DNA of 64,000 bases from CAWCLK01 sp963796225 (GCA_963796225.1 CAWCLK010000028.1:62001-126000); one strand, 5' to 3'; positions 36,581 to 46,414 are shown, counted from the first letter of the stretch. The notes: generated from the sequence alone by a model not told the origin. Numbers and translations are program-made.

Positions 36581-39125
36581 GCGGTCCCTCCCTGCAGCGT
36601 GGCCGTGACGGACTGCGGGGCGAGGTCGAAGGGCTCGAGCGGCCCCGTGACCCGGACCCACACGTCGCCGAGCGGGCCGAGCCAGGGCTGGACCTCGGCC
36701 AGCGCCCCGTCACCGATCTCGCCCGTGTCGACCCAGCGCCGCGCGACGTGGTCCCAGACCTCCATCCCCGTCCGGCCCGCCCGTGGGGCGACGACCACGC
36801 CCGGGGGCGGGGCGGCGGCGTCGTCCGGCGTCCACGTCAGCTGCTGGCACGGGCGGTCGTCGGGGAAGCACGCCCGGCCCTCGATCACGGGCCCGTCGTC
36901 GGCGCCCCACCCGCACGAGGTCGCGTCGTCGGGGCAGAACATCCCCCCGTCGGTGCATGCCCGGTCCTCGACGCGGACCAGGTCGCCGGTGTCCTCGTCG
37001 CGGACCTCGAGCCGGCCGCAGCGTTCGACGGCCACGGGCTCGGGTGGGACCGCGAAGCCACGTCCGCGGTCGAGGTCGAGGCGCAGCCCGTCGACGGCGC
37101 CCTCGGCGGGCAGCCGGAACCGCATCGTGGCCGGCCCGGTGCCGGTCAGCGTCATGGGCGTCTGCGACCAGACCTGGTCGGTGGTCGCCACGAGGTCGCG
37201 CTGCACCTCGAAGGCGGTGGTGGCGTCGTCGGTGACCGGCGGGGTCACGCCGACGGCGACGAGCGTGCCCCGCTGCGACGGGGTGGTGCCGTCGATGGTG
37301 CGCACGCCCGGTGCCGTCGCGGCGGCCACCGTGCCCACCACCCAGGCGGTCCCCGGTGTCCCGTCGAGCAGGTCCCAGCGCAGCAGCATGTCCAACGACC
37401 CGGCGTCGGGGCGCCCGTCGAACCGGCCCCGGAACCCGTCGTCGAAGGCGTCGAACTGGGCGGGCAGCCGGTCCGGCAGGGCGACGGAGCGGACCACCGT
37501 CTCGCCCGGGGCCACCGTGGCGGCCAGCGCGTGCTCGGTGTGGGCGAGCCGGAGCTCGAGGTCGTCCACGGGGCGGTCGCCGACGTTGGTCACCTCGACC
37601 CGTGCCTCGTCGGCGAACAGGGCGACCTCCACGTCCAGCGGTGGCGCGCCGGAGGCGGGGCGCTCCGCCACCACCGCGCCGAAGGACTGGCCGGGCAGGG
37701 TCAGCTCGACCGTCGTGTCGTCCGCCAGGGCGAGGCGGGCGGTCCCTGCCCAGGAGGCGGTGGTGACGTCCCAGCCCGTGCCGGGCAGGACGACCGCGTG
37801 GGTGCCGGCGGTCGGGGCGCGCACCCCTCCGACGGCGAGGTCCGACCCGATCCCGTCGAGCCAGGCGGCCACCTGGCCCGTGGCGCCCACGCGCGGCCGG
37901 GAGCCGCTGGCCCCGAGGAACGCGGCCGTGGCGAACAGGGCGGTGACCACCGGCAGCACGACCCAGGCGAGCTCGGGGCGGCGGCGTCGGGACAGCACGA
38001 CCCCGACCACGGGGCCGGCCACCAGCACGTAGAGGACGAAGAAGATCGCCAGCCACGCCACCGAGGGCGGGTCGCCGATGACGGACCCGAAGGCCTGCTC
38101 GACGCGGTCCGGCAGCTCCTCGGCCGACCGGTCGGCGCGCGTGGCGATGCCGGCGGCGGGCTGCAGCAGGTGCTCCCACGGGCGCCACCGCGTCCAGGGA
38201 GCCCGGTGCCGAGGTCGGCGGTCGTGACCACCAGCCGTCCCCGCCCCGCCGCGACCGCCGCGACGTCGGGCCCCACCGTCCGGGCCATGTCGTCGACCGT
38301 GGGGTCGCTGCTCCGCTCGACTCCGGCCAGTGCCGCCGTCGTGACGTGCCCCACGCGCCGGGCGCGGGGACGAGGACACCGTCGGCGTGCTCGGTCGTGG
38401 CACGCCACGGCAGGCCGAGGTCCGGGTCGGAGGCGGCCAGCACCACCAGCGTCGCGCCGGCGGTGACCTGCTGGGCGACGGCGTCCCGCTGCGTGTCCGT
38501 GAGCGCCGCGAGGTCGGCCTGGCGCACGACCAGCGTGTCCAGGGACGCGATGGCCCGCGGGCCGAGGTCGAGCAGCGTCCTCGCCGACGGCGACGGGGAT
38601 GGCCCGCTGGTCGGTGATCGGCAGCGTGACCCGCGGGAGCTGCTGCGGGTCGAGGGTGCCGAGGACACCCACCAGGAAGCCGTCGACCCGCTCGCGCGTG
38701 GGGGTCACCGTGACGACCTCGCCGCCGTCGTCGTCCACCAGCTGGACCTGCACGGCGGTCCGCGGGCGGGGCGAGCAGCATCCACTGCTTGCGCGCGCCC
38801 GCGCGTGACCTCGACGGCGCGGGTCTGCACGAGGCGGCTGCCGTTGCGGTCGGTGGCCACCACCAGGCGTCCGCGCAGCGGGACCTCCGGGGCCACGGTG
38901 ACGGTCACGGGGCGCCACGTGCGGACGGCACGTCGTGCCCGCCGATCCCGAGCGTGGCCTGCAGGCCCCGGTCGTCGGGCGGGCGACGACTGGGCCGCCA
39001 TGGCCACGGCGGGGCGCGAGCAGCGCCACCAGGGCAGCCAGCAGCACGACCGCGACGCCGCCCCGCCCCGGCACGGGGCGCGGCGGTGACCGGGGGTCGG
39101 GGCCGGGGGTGGTGCTCGCGGTCAA
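36577..39125 (-). CDS. Large membrane protein, first gene of the MoxR/ABC operon (multiple frame changes)
   Basis: The proposed start is TTG 39125 (AGGGGA just upstream), giving a signal-like helix GVAVVLLAALVALLAPRRGH. Between 38.2 and 39.1 kb the coherent sequence (VTVTVAPEVPLRGRLVVATD; VDGFLVGVLGTLDPQQLPRV; LGPRAIASLDTLVVRQADLA) jumps between frames several times. From about 38.15 kb to the end it is intact: one or two TM helices (WLAIFFVLYVLVAGPVVGVV; VLPVVTALFATAAFL), then beta-rich exterior domains with two cysteine clusters (CTDGGMFCPDDATSC). The layout recalls GldG-like auxiliary proteins of ABC-2 exporters; that is inference. The stop overlaps the ATPase start. Confidence 0.75.
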
Positions 39126-39285
39126 CGTGTCCCCTGCTCCGGTACGGGTGGTACCGGGTCCGACGCGCGACACCCCGTGGTGGTTGCACCCGTTCCCCGT
39201 CCCGGGATCGTAGGTGCCGGTCGGCGTGTTCGGTGGCGGTCCTAGGATCCACGACGACCCCCGCCACCCTCGCCCGCGAGTCGCC

Positions 39286-40140
39286 ATGAGCTCCCCCACG
39301 CCCGAACCCGACGGCATCCCCACCCCGGGCGGCCGGCTCGTCGAGGGGACCACGGATCCCGTGGACGCCGCCACGGTCCTGCTCCTGCGCGAGGGCGGGG
39401 AGGGCATGGAGGTGTTCCTGCTGGAACGCCACCTGAAGTCGGACTTCGCCGGCGGGGCGTACGCCTTCCCGGGTGGCAAGGTCGACCCGCAGGACCTCAC
39501 GCTGCCGCCCGAGCGCTGGTCGGGCGTCGACCCGGTGCGGATCGTGGACGCGATCGGGGCGCGCTCGCCCGAGCACGCGGTCGGGCTGCTGGTCGCCGCC
39601 GTCCGGGAGACCTTCGAGGAGGCGGGCCCGCTGCTCGCGCACCACGCCGACGGCCGCCCCGTCACTGCCGAGGACCTGGCCACCGACAGCTTCCTCGAGG
39701 CCCGTCGGCGCCTGGCGGCGCGGGGCGAGCCGTGGGACTGGGGACCGTGGCTCGAGGAGCAGGAGCTGGTGCTCGACCTCGGGGCGTTGCAGCCCTTCGC
39801 CCGGTGGTGCACGCCGCACGGGATGCACAAGCGCTTCGACGCGCGGTTCCTGGCCGTGGCGCTGCCGGAGGAGCAGACCGCCGCGCTGGGGCACGACGAC
39901 GTCGAGACCACCGACTCGGTGTGGCGTCGCCCCGAGGACGCCGTCGCCGCCGCCGAGCGGGGCGAGGTCGTGATCATCTTCCCGACCCGCCGCACGCTGC
40001 AGGCCCTGGCCGACCGCGGCAGCGTGGACGAGGTCATGGCCCGGCCCGGCGACCCCCGGCGGATCCTGCCGGCGATCGTCCTGGTCGACGGCGAACCGCG
40101 GGTCCGCCACCCCGACGGTGGCCCGCCCCAGTCCATCTGA
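39286..40140 (+). CDS. NUDIX hydrolase
   Basis: 284 residues from ATG 39286. The Nudix fold begins AATVLLLREGGEGMEVFLLE and has GGAYAFPGGKVDPQD. After an insert of about 35 residues comes the catalytic AAVRETFEEAGPLL helix (RExxEExG core). This arrangement, with a long insert between the Gly loop and the REUxEE helix, matches the RNA-pyrophosphatase/CoA-like NUDT19-type members of Actinobacteria. Substrate unknown. It stands alone, divergent from the large operon. Confidence 0.9.
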   Translation: MSSPTPEPDGIPTPGGRLVEGTTDPVDAATVLLLREGGEGMEVFLLERHLKSDFAGGAYAFPGGKVDPQDLTLPPERWSGVDPVRIVDAIGARSPEHAVGLLVAAVRETFEEAGPLLAHHADGRPVTAEDLATDSFLEARRRLAARGEPWDWGPWLEEQELVLDLGALQPFARWCTPHGMHKRFDARFLAVALPEEQTAALGHDDVETTDSVWRRPEDAVAAAERGEVVIIFPTRRTLQALADRGSVDEVMARPGDPRRILPAIVLVDGEPRVRHPDGGPPQSI

Positions 40141-40676
40141 CGCGCGACGGGCGTGGTCCGATGGGGTGGTGGGGGCGGCCACCCGACGCGACTGCCTCGC
40201 GCGGATACCGCCCGGTCGGCGCGCGAGAGCGCGCGTCCGGTGCGCGCACGGAATGCGTCCCCTGCAGGGTTGCGATCCGGCTGTTATCCTTGTGGAACCT
40301 CCTTCTGGAGACGGAGCGGGAGCCGTCCGGGCGGGAGAGGTGAGCGGCGGTCCAGCCGGGAGACCTGGACCGCCGCTCTTCCTTTGTGTCGGGGTCTTGT
40401 CCGTCGTCGGTGCGCGCTCGGGCTCGTCCGGGGCACCAGGTGGGGGCCGTTCGGGGATTCCACGGGACGTCGGGGCCCGAGATGGGGGAACCCCGGGTCG
40501 CGGCGTGCGCTGACCGGGCGGTCACTTCGGGTTTTCGCACAGAACCCACCGGCCGGATGAACGGCGTCGAACCACCCGATAGGACTAGTCCGCATGGCCG
40601 GCGTCCTGCCGACCACACCGACCGGACCCCGGTCCTCGACGAGTCCACGTCGCCTCACGGGAGGGGAGCCCGACCT
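40141..40676 (+). promoter_or_regulatory. Long leader region before the copper-radical oxidase
   Basis: 536 bp without a supported gene. It contains a strong terminator-like hairpin (40342-40378) and several small stems before it (CTCCTTCTGGAG at about 40309; ACGG/CCGT around 40315). GGAGGGGAG at 40660-40668 is the ribosome-binding site of the oxidase. The arrangement suggests a short transcript ending at the hairpin, or an attenuated leader. I recognise no known riboswitch class. Confidence 0.4.
40342..40378 (+). terminator. 14-bp perfect hairpin with T-rich tail
   Basis: GAGCGGCGGTCCAG (40342-40355) pairs perfectly with CTGGACCGCCGCTC (40365-40378) around CCGGGAGAC, followed by TTCCTTTGTG. 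It lies 200 bp after the NUDIX stop, far for that gene, which is why an extra transcript or leader is suspected. Confidence 0.8.
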
Positions 40677-43325
40677 ATGAGAACACGAGTACGCATGGCC
40701 GCCACGGCCGGCGTCGCCACCCTGCTGAGCCTCGGGGCGATCGCCCCCGTCGGAGCCCAGGGCACCGACCTGGCCTCCACGGGCCGCTTCCTGGCCCCGT
40801 TCGCCGAACCCACCGTGGGCGGCCAGCGGACCAGCCAGAACTGCGTGGAGGCGCCGAACGGCACGCTGGACTGCAAGCCGGCCGCGGGTTCGCTCGCGGT
40901 GCTGCCGCAGGACGGTGACGACTACGTCTACTTCAACGCCCTCGAGGGGACCGAGAACGTGCGCGGGTCCATCGTCGCCGAGTTCGGCAACGTGGCCATC
41001 AACGCCCAGGCCCGCCACCTCGACCTCAACGGCGGGGACCCGGTCTGGACGCCGACCGACGCGATCGACTCGGGCGTGAACCGGGACGGGCACGGCAACA
41101 ACTACCTCGTCCCCGACAACGTGCTGAACTCGACCGAGGCCTACAACGACGGCTCGCTGTTCTGCGCCGACCTGAACTTCCTGCCCGACGGGCGCGTGAT
41201 GACCGTCGGCGGCACCTCCTACTACCAGGAGCCCGGCAACGACGCGCTGCCGATCGGCGTGGTCGAGCTCGAGGGCATGCGCAACACCCGCGTGTACGAC
41301 CCGGACACCAACACCTGGTCCGAGTTCGACGGCATGGAGTACGGGCGCTGGTACCCCGAGCTCGTGACGCTGGCCGACGGCAGCGAGTTCGTGGCCTCCG
41401 GCGTCGAGAAGCTGCTCAAGCCGGTCTACCCCGACCACCCGGCCGACTCCGGCCGCAACGTGGTCCAGACCGAGATCTTCGACCCGGTCACCAACGACTG
41501 GGAGTACACCGGCGTGTCCGGTGACAAGTCGCTGCCGCTGTTCCCGCGGATGCACCTGCTGCCGAACGGGCAGGTCTACTACAACACCGCCGGGCAGGTC
41601 TTCAACCCCTTCGGGCAGGCCTACGACGAAGCCCTGTGGAGCATCGCCTCCGCGTTCAACCCGGCCACCAACGGCTGGACCGACCTGGGCGTGCCCGGGC
41701 TCGAGGAGCTGACCTCGATGGAGGAGGCCCCGGAGCGGGCGCAGGAGATCCTGCCGCCCGACCTGGCCGCCACCTTCATGGAGATGACCGAGCGCGGCCA
41801 GTCGGCCGGCGAGGCGCTGGCGGCCGGCCTGCAGGAGCAGGACTTCGGCCCCGCCATGCAGAAGACGCTGGGCATGCTGTCCAGCCAGGGCCTCGAGGGC
41901 CTGGGCTCCGTGCTCGGCGCCGGCTTCCGCGGCTCGACCTTCTCGATCATGCTGCCGCTGCGCCCCGACGAGGACGGCCGCTACACCGACGCCGAGTTCC
42001 TCACCTCCGGCGGGATCATCGGGCCCAGCCCGGGCACCTACATCCCCGTCCCGTTCTCGCGCATCGACACCGTCGAGACCGGCGAGGAGGCCGGACCGTC
42101 CGGCATGGACCTGTCGACCCGCTTCACCGAATCGATGAACACGGCGCGCTGGTACTCCAGCGGCGTGCTGCTGCCCAGCGGTGAGGTCCTCGCGGTCAAC
42201 GGCTCCACGGCCGACGAGGTGGTCAACCCCGGCACCGGGTTCCCGGTCAACGAGGCCGAGATGTTCGACCCCGAGACCGAGACCTGGCACACGGTGGCGA
42301 CCCAGCACCGCGACCGCGTCTACCACAACACGGCCGTGCTGATGCCCGACGCCCGCGTGCTCGTCGGTGGCCACGACATGATCTCCACCGCCTACGGGAC
42401 CAACTACACGATCCCCGGTGGCTTCACGCCGACGGGGCGGGACCCGAGCTTCGAGATCTTCGAGCCCCCGTACCTGCACTACGGCGTCGACCAGCCGGTG
42501 ATCCGCAACGCGGACGCGCTGGAGGGCGACATCCGCCTCGGCCAGCAGCTGACGGTGCAGCTCGGCAACGTGCGTGCCGACGACGTCGAGTCGGTGGTGC
42601 TCGTGCGCAACCCCTCGATCACCCACCTGACCGACGCCGACCAGCGCAACGTCGAGCTGCCGATCACCCGTGCGAACGGGGGCTCGGTGACCGTGCAGGT
42701 GCCCGACCAGGCCACCGTGCTGCCCCCGGGTCCGTACATGCTGTTCGTCAACCGCAGCAGCGACCAGGGCCCGGTGCCGTCGGTCTCGGTGCAGCTCAAC
42801 GTGCCGGGGCCGGCCGCCTCGGCCGCCGGTGAGTCGCGCACCAACGACGACGTCGGCGAGCGCCCGCGCTCGAGCAACCCGGGGCTGACCAACATCATCC
42901 CGCCCGCCGGGGACGTGCTGCCGCACGGCGACGACGTGCCGCCGACGGACAACACCGACCCGAACGCCACGGACGAGGACGGCGAGGACGACACCACCCC
43001 GCCGGCCGACGACAGTGGTGACGACGGCGGGGGCCTGCCCGGCCTGCCGGAGGCGCCGCTGGCCGGTGCCGAGAGCGTCGGCACCACCAGCACGACCACC
43101 ACGAGTCGCACCCCCACGTCGGCGACCGCCCGCGCCGACGGTGTGGACGCGACCGGCGCCGGGGACACCAGCGCGGTGAACGCCGCCGCGGTCCGCGCCC
43201 GAGCGGCTGGCCCGCTCGGAGCCGAGGACCCGGCACGCACCGCGCTGGTGGCCCTGGCCGCCATGGGCGTGCTCGCCGGTGCGGTTGCGCACCTGCGGCT
43301 CGGTCGGCGACGCTGGTCGCCGTGA
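40677..43325 (+). CDS. Membrane-anchored copper-radical oxidase (galactose/glyoxal oxidase-like, AA5 type)
   Basis: 882 residues from ATG 40677. A signal peptide (1-27, ending PVGA) precedes a kelch-type beta propeller and a C-terminal early-set Ig-like domain (YGVDQPVIRNADALEGD onward). All expected copper/cofactor residues are visible by family pattern: Cys163 (LFCADLNF) and Tyr226 (GRWYPELV) for the thioether-linked radical cofactor, Tyr549-His550 (RVYHNTAV) and His650 (SITHLTDA). Enzymes of this type oxidise primary alcohols or aldehydes with O2, giving H2O2. A Thr/Asp-rich linker of about 150 residues and a C-terminal span (LVALAAMGVLAGAVAHLRLG) tether it to the membrane. It overlaps the next gene by GTGA. 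Unlike Streptomyces glxA, no cellulose-synthase-like gene is adjacent. Substrate unknown. Confidence 0.9.
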   Translation: MRTRVRMAATAGVATLLSLGAIAPVGAQGTDLASTGRFLAPFAEPTVGGQRTSQNCVEAPNGTLDCKPAAGSLAVLPQDGDDYVYFNALEGTENVRGSIVAEFGNVAINAQARHLDLNGGDPVWTPTDAIDSGVNRDGHGNNYLVPDNVLNSTEAYNDGSLFCADLNFLPDGRVMTVGGTSYYQEPGNDALPIGVVELEGMRNTRVYDPDTNTWSEFDGMEYGRWYPELVTLADGSEFVASGVEKLLKPVYPDHPADSGRNVVQTEIFDPVTNDWEYTGVSGDKSLPLFPRMHLLPNGQVYYNTAGQVFNPFGQAYDEALWSIASAFNPATNGWTDLGVPGLEELTSMEEAPERAQEILPPDLAATFMEMTERGQSAGEALAAGLQEQDFGPAMQKTLGMLSSQGLEGLGSVLGAGFRGSTFSIMLPLRPDEDGRYTDAEFLTSGGIIGPSPGTYIPVPFSRIDTVETGEEAGPSGMDLSTRFTESMNTARWYSSGVLLPSGEVLAVNGSTADEVVNPGTGFPVNEAEMFDPETETWHTVATQHRDRVYHNTAVLMPDARVLVGGHDMISTAYGTNYTIPGGFTPTGRDPSFEIFEPPYLHYGVDQPVIRNADALEGDIRLGQQLTVQLGNVRADDVESVVLVRNPSITHLTDADQRNVELPITRANGGSVTVQVPDQATVLPPGPYMLFVNRSSDQGPVPSVSVQLNVPGPAASAAGESRTNDDVGERPRSSNPGLTNIIPPAGDVLPHGDDVPPTDNTDPNATDEDGEDDTTPPADDSGDDGGGLPGLPEAPLAGAESVGTTSTTTTSRTPTSATARADGVDATGAGDTSAVNAAAVRARAAGPLGAEDPARTALVALAAMGVLAGAVAHLRLGRRRWSP

Positions 43326-44458
43326 CCCCCACCACCGTGCGCCAGACCGCGCCCGCCCTCATCGCGAGGGCGGGCGCGGTCGCCGTGGCCGTCCTCCTCG
43401 CGCTCCTCGTCGTCGCCCCGGTCGCCTCGGCGCACGAGGCCGGGGCGGGCGTGCGCTACCGGACCACCGGGATGTCGCCCGAGGTCGACGGGCTGACCGT
43501 GCAGGTCGTGCGCGGCCTGGCGGGCCAGCTCGTGCTCGGCAACGACACCGGCGAGGTGGTCGAGGTCCTCGACGACGACGGTGAGGCGTTCCTGCGCATC
43601 GGGCCGGACGGCGTCGAGGCCGACGTGGCCTCGCCGACCTGGGCCGCCAGCGACCGGCCCTTCGGGCTGCGGTCCGCCGACCCGCAGGCCGACCGCACCG
43701 CCCCCGCACGCTGGATCCGCCTCAGCGAGTCCTCCAGCTGGGGCTGGTACGACCACCGCCTGCACCGCCAGGAGGTCACCCCGCCGGCCGGCGCGACCGA
43801 GCCGGTCGTGCTCGAGAGGTGGGACATCCCGCTCCGCGTGGGTGGCCGTGCGGTGACCGTGTCCGGCGAGACCATCGCCGGGCCGCCGCTCGGGTTCGTC
43901 ACGCCCCGCCTGGTCAGCGACCGGTCACCCGCCGAGGGCGTGTCCGTCACGCTGCTGCCCGGCCAGACCCCGGGCCTGCTGCTGGCCGTCGACGAGGGCC
44001 ACCGCGCCCTGGTGCGCGGCGAGGTGGGCGAGCCGTTCCTGCGCTTCGCCGACGGGTCCGTGCAGGTCAACGCGGCGTCGCCGACCTGGCACCGGACGGG
44101 CGGCGGCCAGGTCGAGGCGGTGGCGGTGGACGCCGACGCCGATCCCGTGTGGCAGCGGGTGGCGGACGGCCAGCGGTTCGGGTGGGTCGAGCCGCGGGCC
44201 ATCGCCCCGGAGGTGGACGGCAACCCCGAGGACGGGGCGGTCCTGGCCACCTGGGCCGTGCCGGTCGAGGTGGACGGGCAGGCGACGACGATGCTCGGCG
44301 AGCTTCGGTGGGTCCGCAACCCCGCCGTGGCCACCGACGACGGGCTGCCGTGGCTGAACGTGGCGCTGGCCGCTGCGGGCCTGCTCGCGATCGGGGCGCT
44401 CGTGGTGGTGCGACGGCGTGCGGCGCGGTCGCGACCGACGGCCCCTGCAGGGGCCTAG
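43322..44458 (+). CDS. Exported two-repeat protein coupled to the copper oxidase; predicted mature N-terminal His
   Basis: 378 residues from GTG 43322. Signal peptide AVAVLLALLVVAPVASA would be cut before HEAGAG, leaving an N-terminal histidine. The exterior has two homologous halves of about 130 residues, each with a GEAFLRI/GEPFLRF strand, ASPTW, an RW or WQR segment, a GWY/GWV motif and a WxxPxxVxG strand. A C-terminal TM helix (VALAAAGLLAIGALVVV) and basic tail follow. I do not recognise the family. The 4-bp overlap with the copper oxidase and the free amino-terminal His (as in CopC or LPMO copper sites) suggest a copper-delivery or accessory role; this is inference. Confidence 0.8.
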   Translation: MTPTTVRQTAPALIARAGAVAVAVLLALLVVAPVASAHEAGAGVRYRTTGMSPEVDGLTVQVVRGLAGQLVLGNDTGEVVEVLDDDGEAFLRIGPDGVEADVASPTWAASDRPFGLRSADPQADRTAPARWIRLSESSSWGWYDHRLHRQEVTPPAGATEPVVLERWDIPLRVGGRAVTVSGETIAGPPLGFVTPRLVSDRSPAEGVSVTLLPGQTPGLLLAVDEGHRALVRGEVGEPFLRFADGSVQVNAASPTWHRTGGGQVEAVAVDADADPVWQRVADGQRFGWVEPRAIAPEVDGNPEDGAVLATWAVPVEVDGQATTMLGELRWVRNPAVATDDGLPWLNVALAAAGLLAIGALVVVRRRAARSRPTAPAGA

Positions 44459-44496
44459 GCTCGACGCGACCCCGCCGCTGCCCGCGAGCTGACCTC

Positions 44497-45378
44497 ATGG
44501 TGGACCTGCCGACCGACGCCCCGGCCGACCCCCGGGCGACCTGGGGCCTTCCCGCGTTCGGCCAGATGCCGACGGTGACGCGCCTCGACGAGGTCACCAC
44601 GCGGGTGCTGGCCGCCAACCCCTCGCCCATGACGCTGGACGGGACCAACACCTACGTCCTGCACCCGGTCGGGTCGGGGGTCGCCGCCATCGTCGACCCG
44701 GGGCCGGACGACCCGGCCCACCTCGCGGCCGTCGAGTCCGCCCTGCGCGACCAGGACACCTGGCCGACCGCCGTGCTGGTCACCCACCACCACGTCGACC
44801 ACGCGGCCGCCGCGGCGGCGTGGGCCGACCACTTCGGGGCGCGGCTGCACGCCTCGACCCCCGGCGTGGCCGGCGAGTGGGGGCACGTGCTCTCCGACGG
44901 CGGCCACGTCGACCTGCCCGGCCTGACGGTCGAGGCGGTGGCGACGCCGGGCCACTGTGGCGACCACCTGTCCTTCCGGCTCGGCACCGGGGCGCTGCTG
45001 TCCGGCGACCACGTGCTCGGGCGCGGCACGTCGGTGGTCGCGCACCCCGACGGCGACCTGACCGCGTACCTCGACAGCCTCCGCCGGGTGCTGGACCTCG
45101 GGCCGGACGTGCTCTACCCCGGGCACGGGCCCGAGCTGACCGAGGACCCCGACGCGGTCGTCCGGTACTACCTCGACCACCGGGCCTTCCGCGAACGGCA
45201 GGTGCTCGCGGTGCTCGGCGACGGGGCGGCGACCCCGCGCGAGGTCGTCGAGGTCGTCTACGCCGACGTGGACGAGGCCCTGTGGCCGGCGGCCGAGGCG
45301 TCCACCCGCGCAGCCCTGGACCGGCTCGACGCGGCGGGGCGGATCCGATTCGACGGGACCACGGCCACCCTCGCGTGA
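44497..45378 (+). CDS. Metallo-beta-lactamase-fold hydrolase (LACTB2-like)
   Basis: 293 residues from ATG 44497. Metal-binding motifs are HHHVDH (about 94), ATPGHCGDH (about 152), LLSGDHVLG (about 170) and YPGHGP (about 210). The C-terminal winged-helix segment (REVVEVVYADVDEALWPAAE) is typical of LACTB2-type members. It probably hydrolyses a thioester or phosphodiester/RNA; the substrate is not clear. The mycobacterial homologue lies next to the RidA/ArsA cluster, whereas here it has moved beside the oxidase pair. Confidence 0.92.
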   Translation: MVDLPTDAPADPRATWGLPAFGQMPTVTRLDEVTTRVLAANPSPMTLDGTNTYVLHPVGSGVAAIVDPGPDDPAHLAAVESALRDQDTWPTAVLVTHHHVDHAAAAAAWADHFGARLHASTPGVAGEWGHVLSDGGHVDLPGLTVEAVATPGHCGDHLSFRLGTGALLSGDHVLGRGTSVVAHPDGDLTAYLDSLRRVLDLGPDVLYPGHGPELTEDPDAVVRYYLDHRAFRERQVLAVLGDGAATPREVVEVVYADVDEALWPAAEASTRAALDRLDAAGRIRFDGTTATLA

Positions 45379-45467
45379 GGCGGGTGCGCCACCCGTTCGC
45401 AACCGCGGCATGGGGCGGGCACCATGCGCGCGGCAGGTTCGCCCATGACGTCGAGAGGACCCCGGTC

Positions 45468-46187
45468 GTGCACCCACGGCACCTGGCCGGCTGGCTGCTC
45501 GCGGCGTTGCTGCTGGGGGCCTGCGGCCCCGACGTCCCGGTCGTGCGGGTCGAGGCGCAGCCGTCGCCGACGACCTCGCCGACGGAGGTCGAGGTGACCC
45601 CGTCGCCCAGCCCGACGTCCACCAGCCCGTCGCCCACGGCCAGCGAGACGACCCCGCGCCCCGCCACCGACACCGACCGGGCCCGGTTCGTCGCCGCGTA
45701 CGCGCCCGAGAGCGCCAGCCACCTGCAGCACGTCGCGACCGACCTCGACGGCGACGGGACCGAGGACCTGCTGTTCGCGTACGTGCGGGGTGACCGCATG
45801 GCCCACGTCGACGTGGCCTGGTGGAACGGCACGGGCTACGAGATCGGGTTCGCCGACGACGGCGGGGACGCGACCCGCATCGACCGGCTGCGCGTCGAGG
45901 ACGTCAACGACGACGGGCGCACCGAGGTGGTCACCAGCCAGTCGGGCGCCGACGGGGCGGGCTCGGTGAGCGTGTGGCAGGTGACCGGTGCACAACAGCT
46001 CGGCCGGCTGCCGGCGGCGGGCGGGTGCGCCGGGGGCTCGCACACGTACGGGGTCACGGGCGCCACCCTCGAGGACCGCGACGCCGACGGGGTCGACGAG
46101 ATCTACGCGACGTGCCCGGACGGCACCACGGCCCGCTACCGCTGGGAGACCGGCGCCTACCGCCACGCCCCGCAGCTGGTGCGCTGA
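45468..46187 (+). CDS. Lipoprotein with VCBS/FG-GAP-like calcium-binding repeats
   Basis: 239 residues from GTG 45468 (GAGAGGA 8 bases upstream). Lipobox LLGAC with Cys near residue 19, then a Ser/Thr/Pro linker (about 30-70). The C-terminal domain contains DLDGDGTEDLLF, VNDDGRTEVV and RDADGVDEIYA, the Asp-rich Ca2+ loops of VCBS/FG-GAP repeats. Expected on the outer face of the membrane, as an anchored binding or structural module. No operon partner is obvious. A 12-bp tandem repeat follows the stop. Confidence 0.85.
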   Translation: MHPRHLAGWLLAALLLGACGPDVPVVRVEAQPSPTTSPTEVEVTPSPSPTSTSPSPTASETTPRPATDTDRARFVAAYAPESASHLQHVATDLDGDGTEDLLFAYVRGDRMAHVDVAWWNGTGYEIGFADDGGDATRIDRLRVEDVNDDGRTEVVTSQSGADGAGSVSVWQVTGAQQLGRLPAAGGCAGGSHTYGVTGATLEDRDADGVDEIYATCPDGTTARYRWETGAYRHAPQLVR

Positions 46188-46211
46188 CCCGAGCCTCGTC
46201 CCGAGCCTCGG
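46188..46211 (+). repeat. 12-bp tandem repeat just after the lipoprotein stop
   Basis: CCCGAGCCTCGT (46188-46199) is followed by CCCGAGCCTCGG (46200-46211). It begins at the base after the stop codon. Confidence 0.7.
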
Positions 46212-46291
46212 ACCGAGGGACGACCGCCGGCTGCGTGGGGTCGCGATGGGTCACGGGGCGACCGGCGGCGTCCCGAGCATCGGGTAAGTCG

Positions 46292-46319
46292 ACGGGCCCC
46301 GCCGTGAGGCGGGGCCCGT
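46292..46319 (+). terminator. 12-bp perfect hairpin terminator
   Basis: ACGGGCCCCGCC (46292-46303) pairs with GGCGGGGCCCGT (46308-46319) around GTGA, about 100 bp after the lipoprotein stop. Confidence 0.8.
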
Positions 46320-46329
46320 GGTGGTCGTT

Positions 46330-46414
46330 CGCGATGGAGGAGGGGGATGGGGAGTTCTCCATCGCGGACTCGAGTCCACCGTCTCGGCGCAGCGAGGGGG
46401 GAGTTGCGCCGAGA
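46330..46414 (+). promoter_or_regulatory. Two consecutive hairpins upstream of the dynamin-like gene
   Basis: CGCGATGGAG (46330-46339) pairs with CTCCATCGCG (46357-46366). TCTCGGCGCA (46382-46391) pairs with TGCGCCGAGA (46405-46414). Both stems are perfect, 10 bp, with purine-rich loops of 13-17 nt. They have no T-tract and lie about 250-330 bp before the GTPase start. The rest of the 475-bp gap shows nothing I can support. They could be RNA elements or protein sites. Confidence 0.5.

Noticed and set aside
40284..43292. 1002-codon minus-strand open frame
   Set aside because: Antisense to the copper-radical oxidase whose catalytic residues are all conserved on the plus strand.
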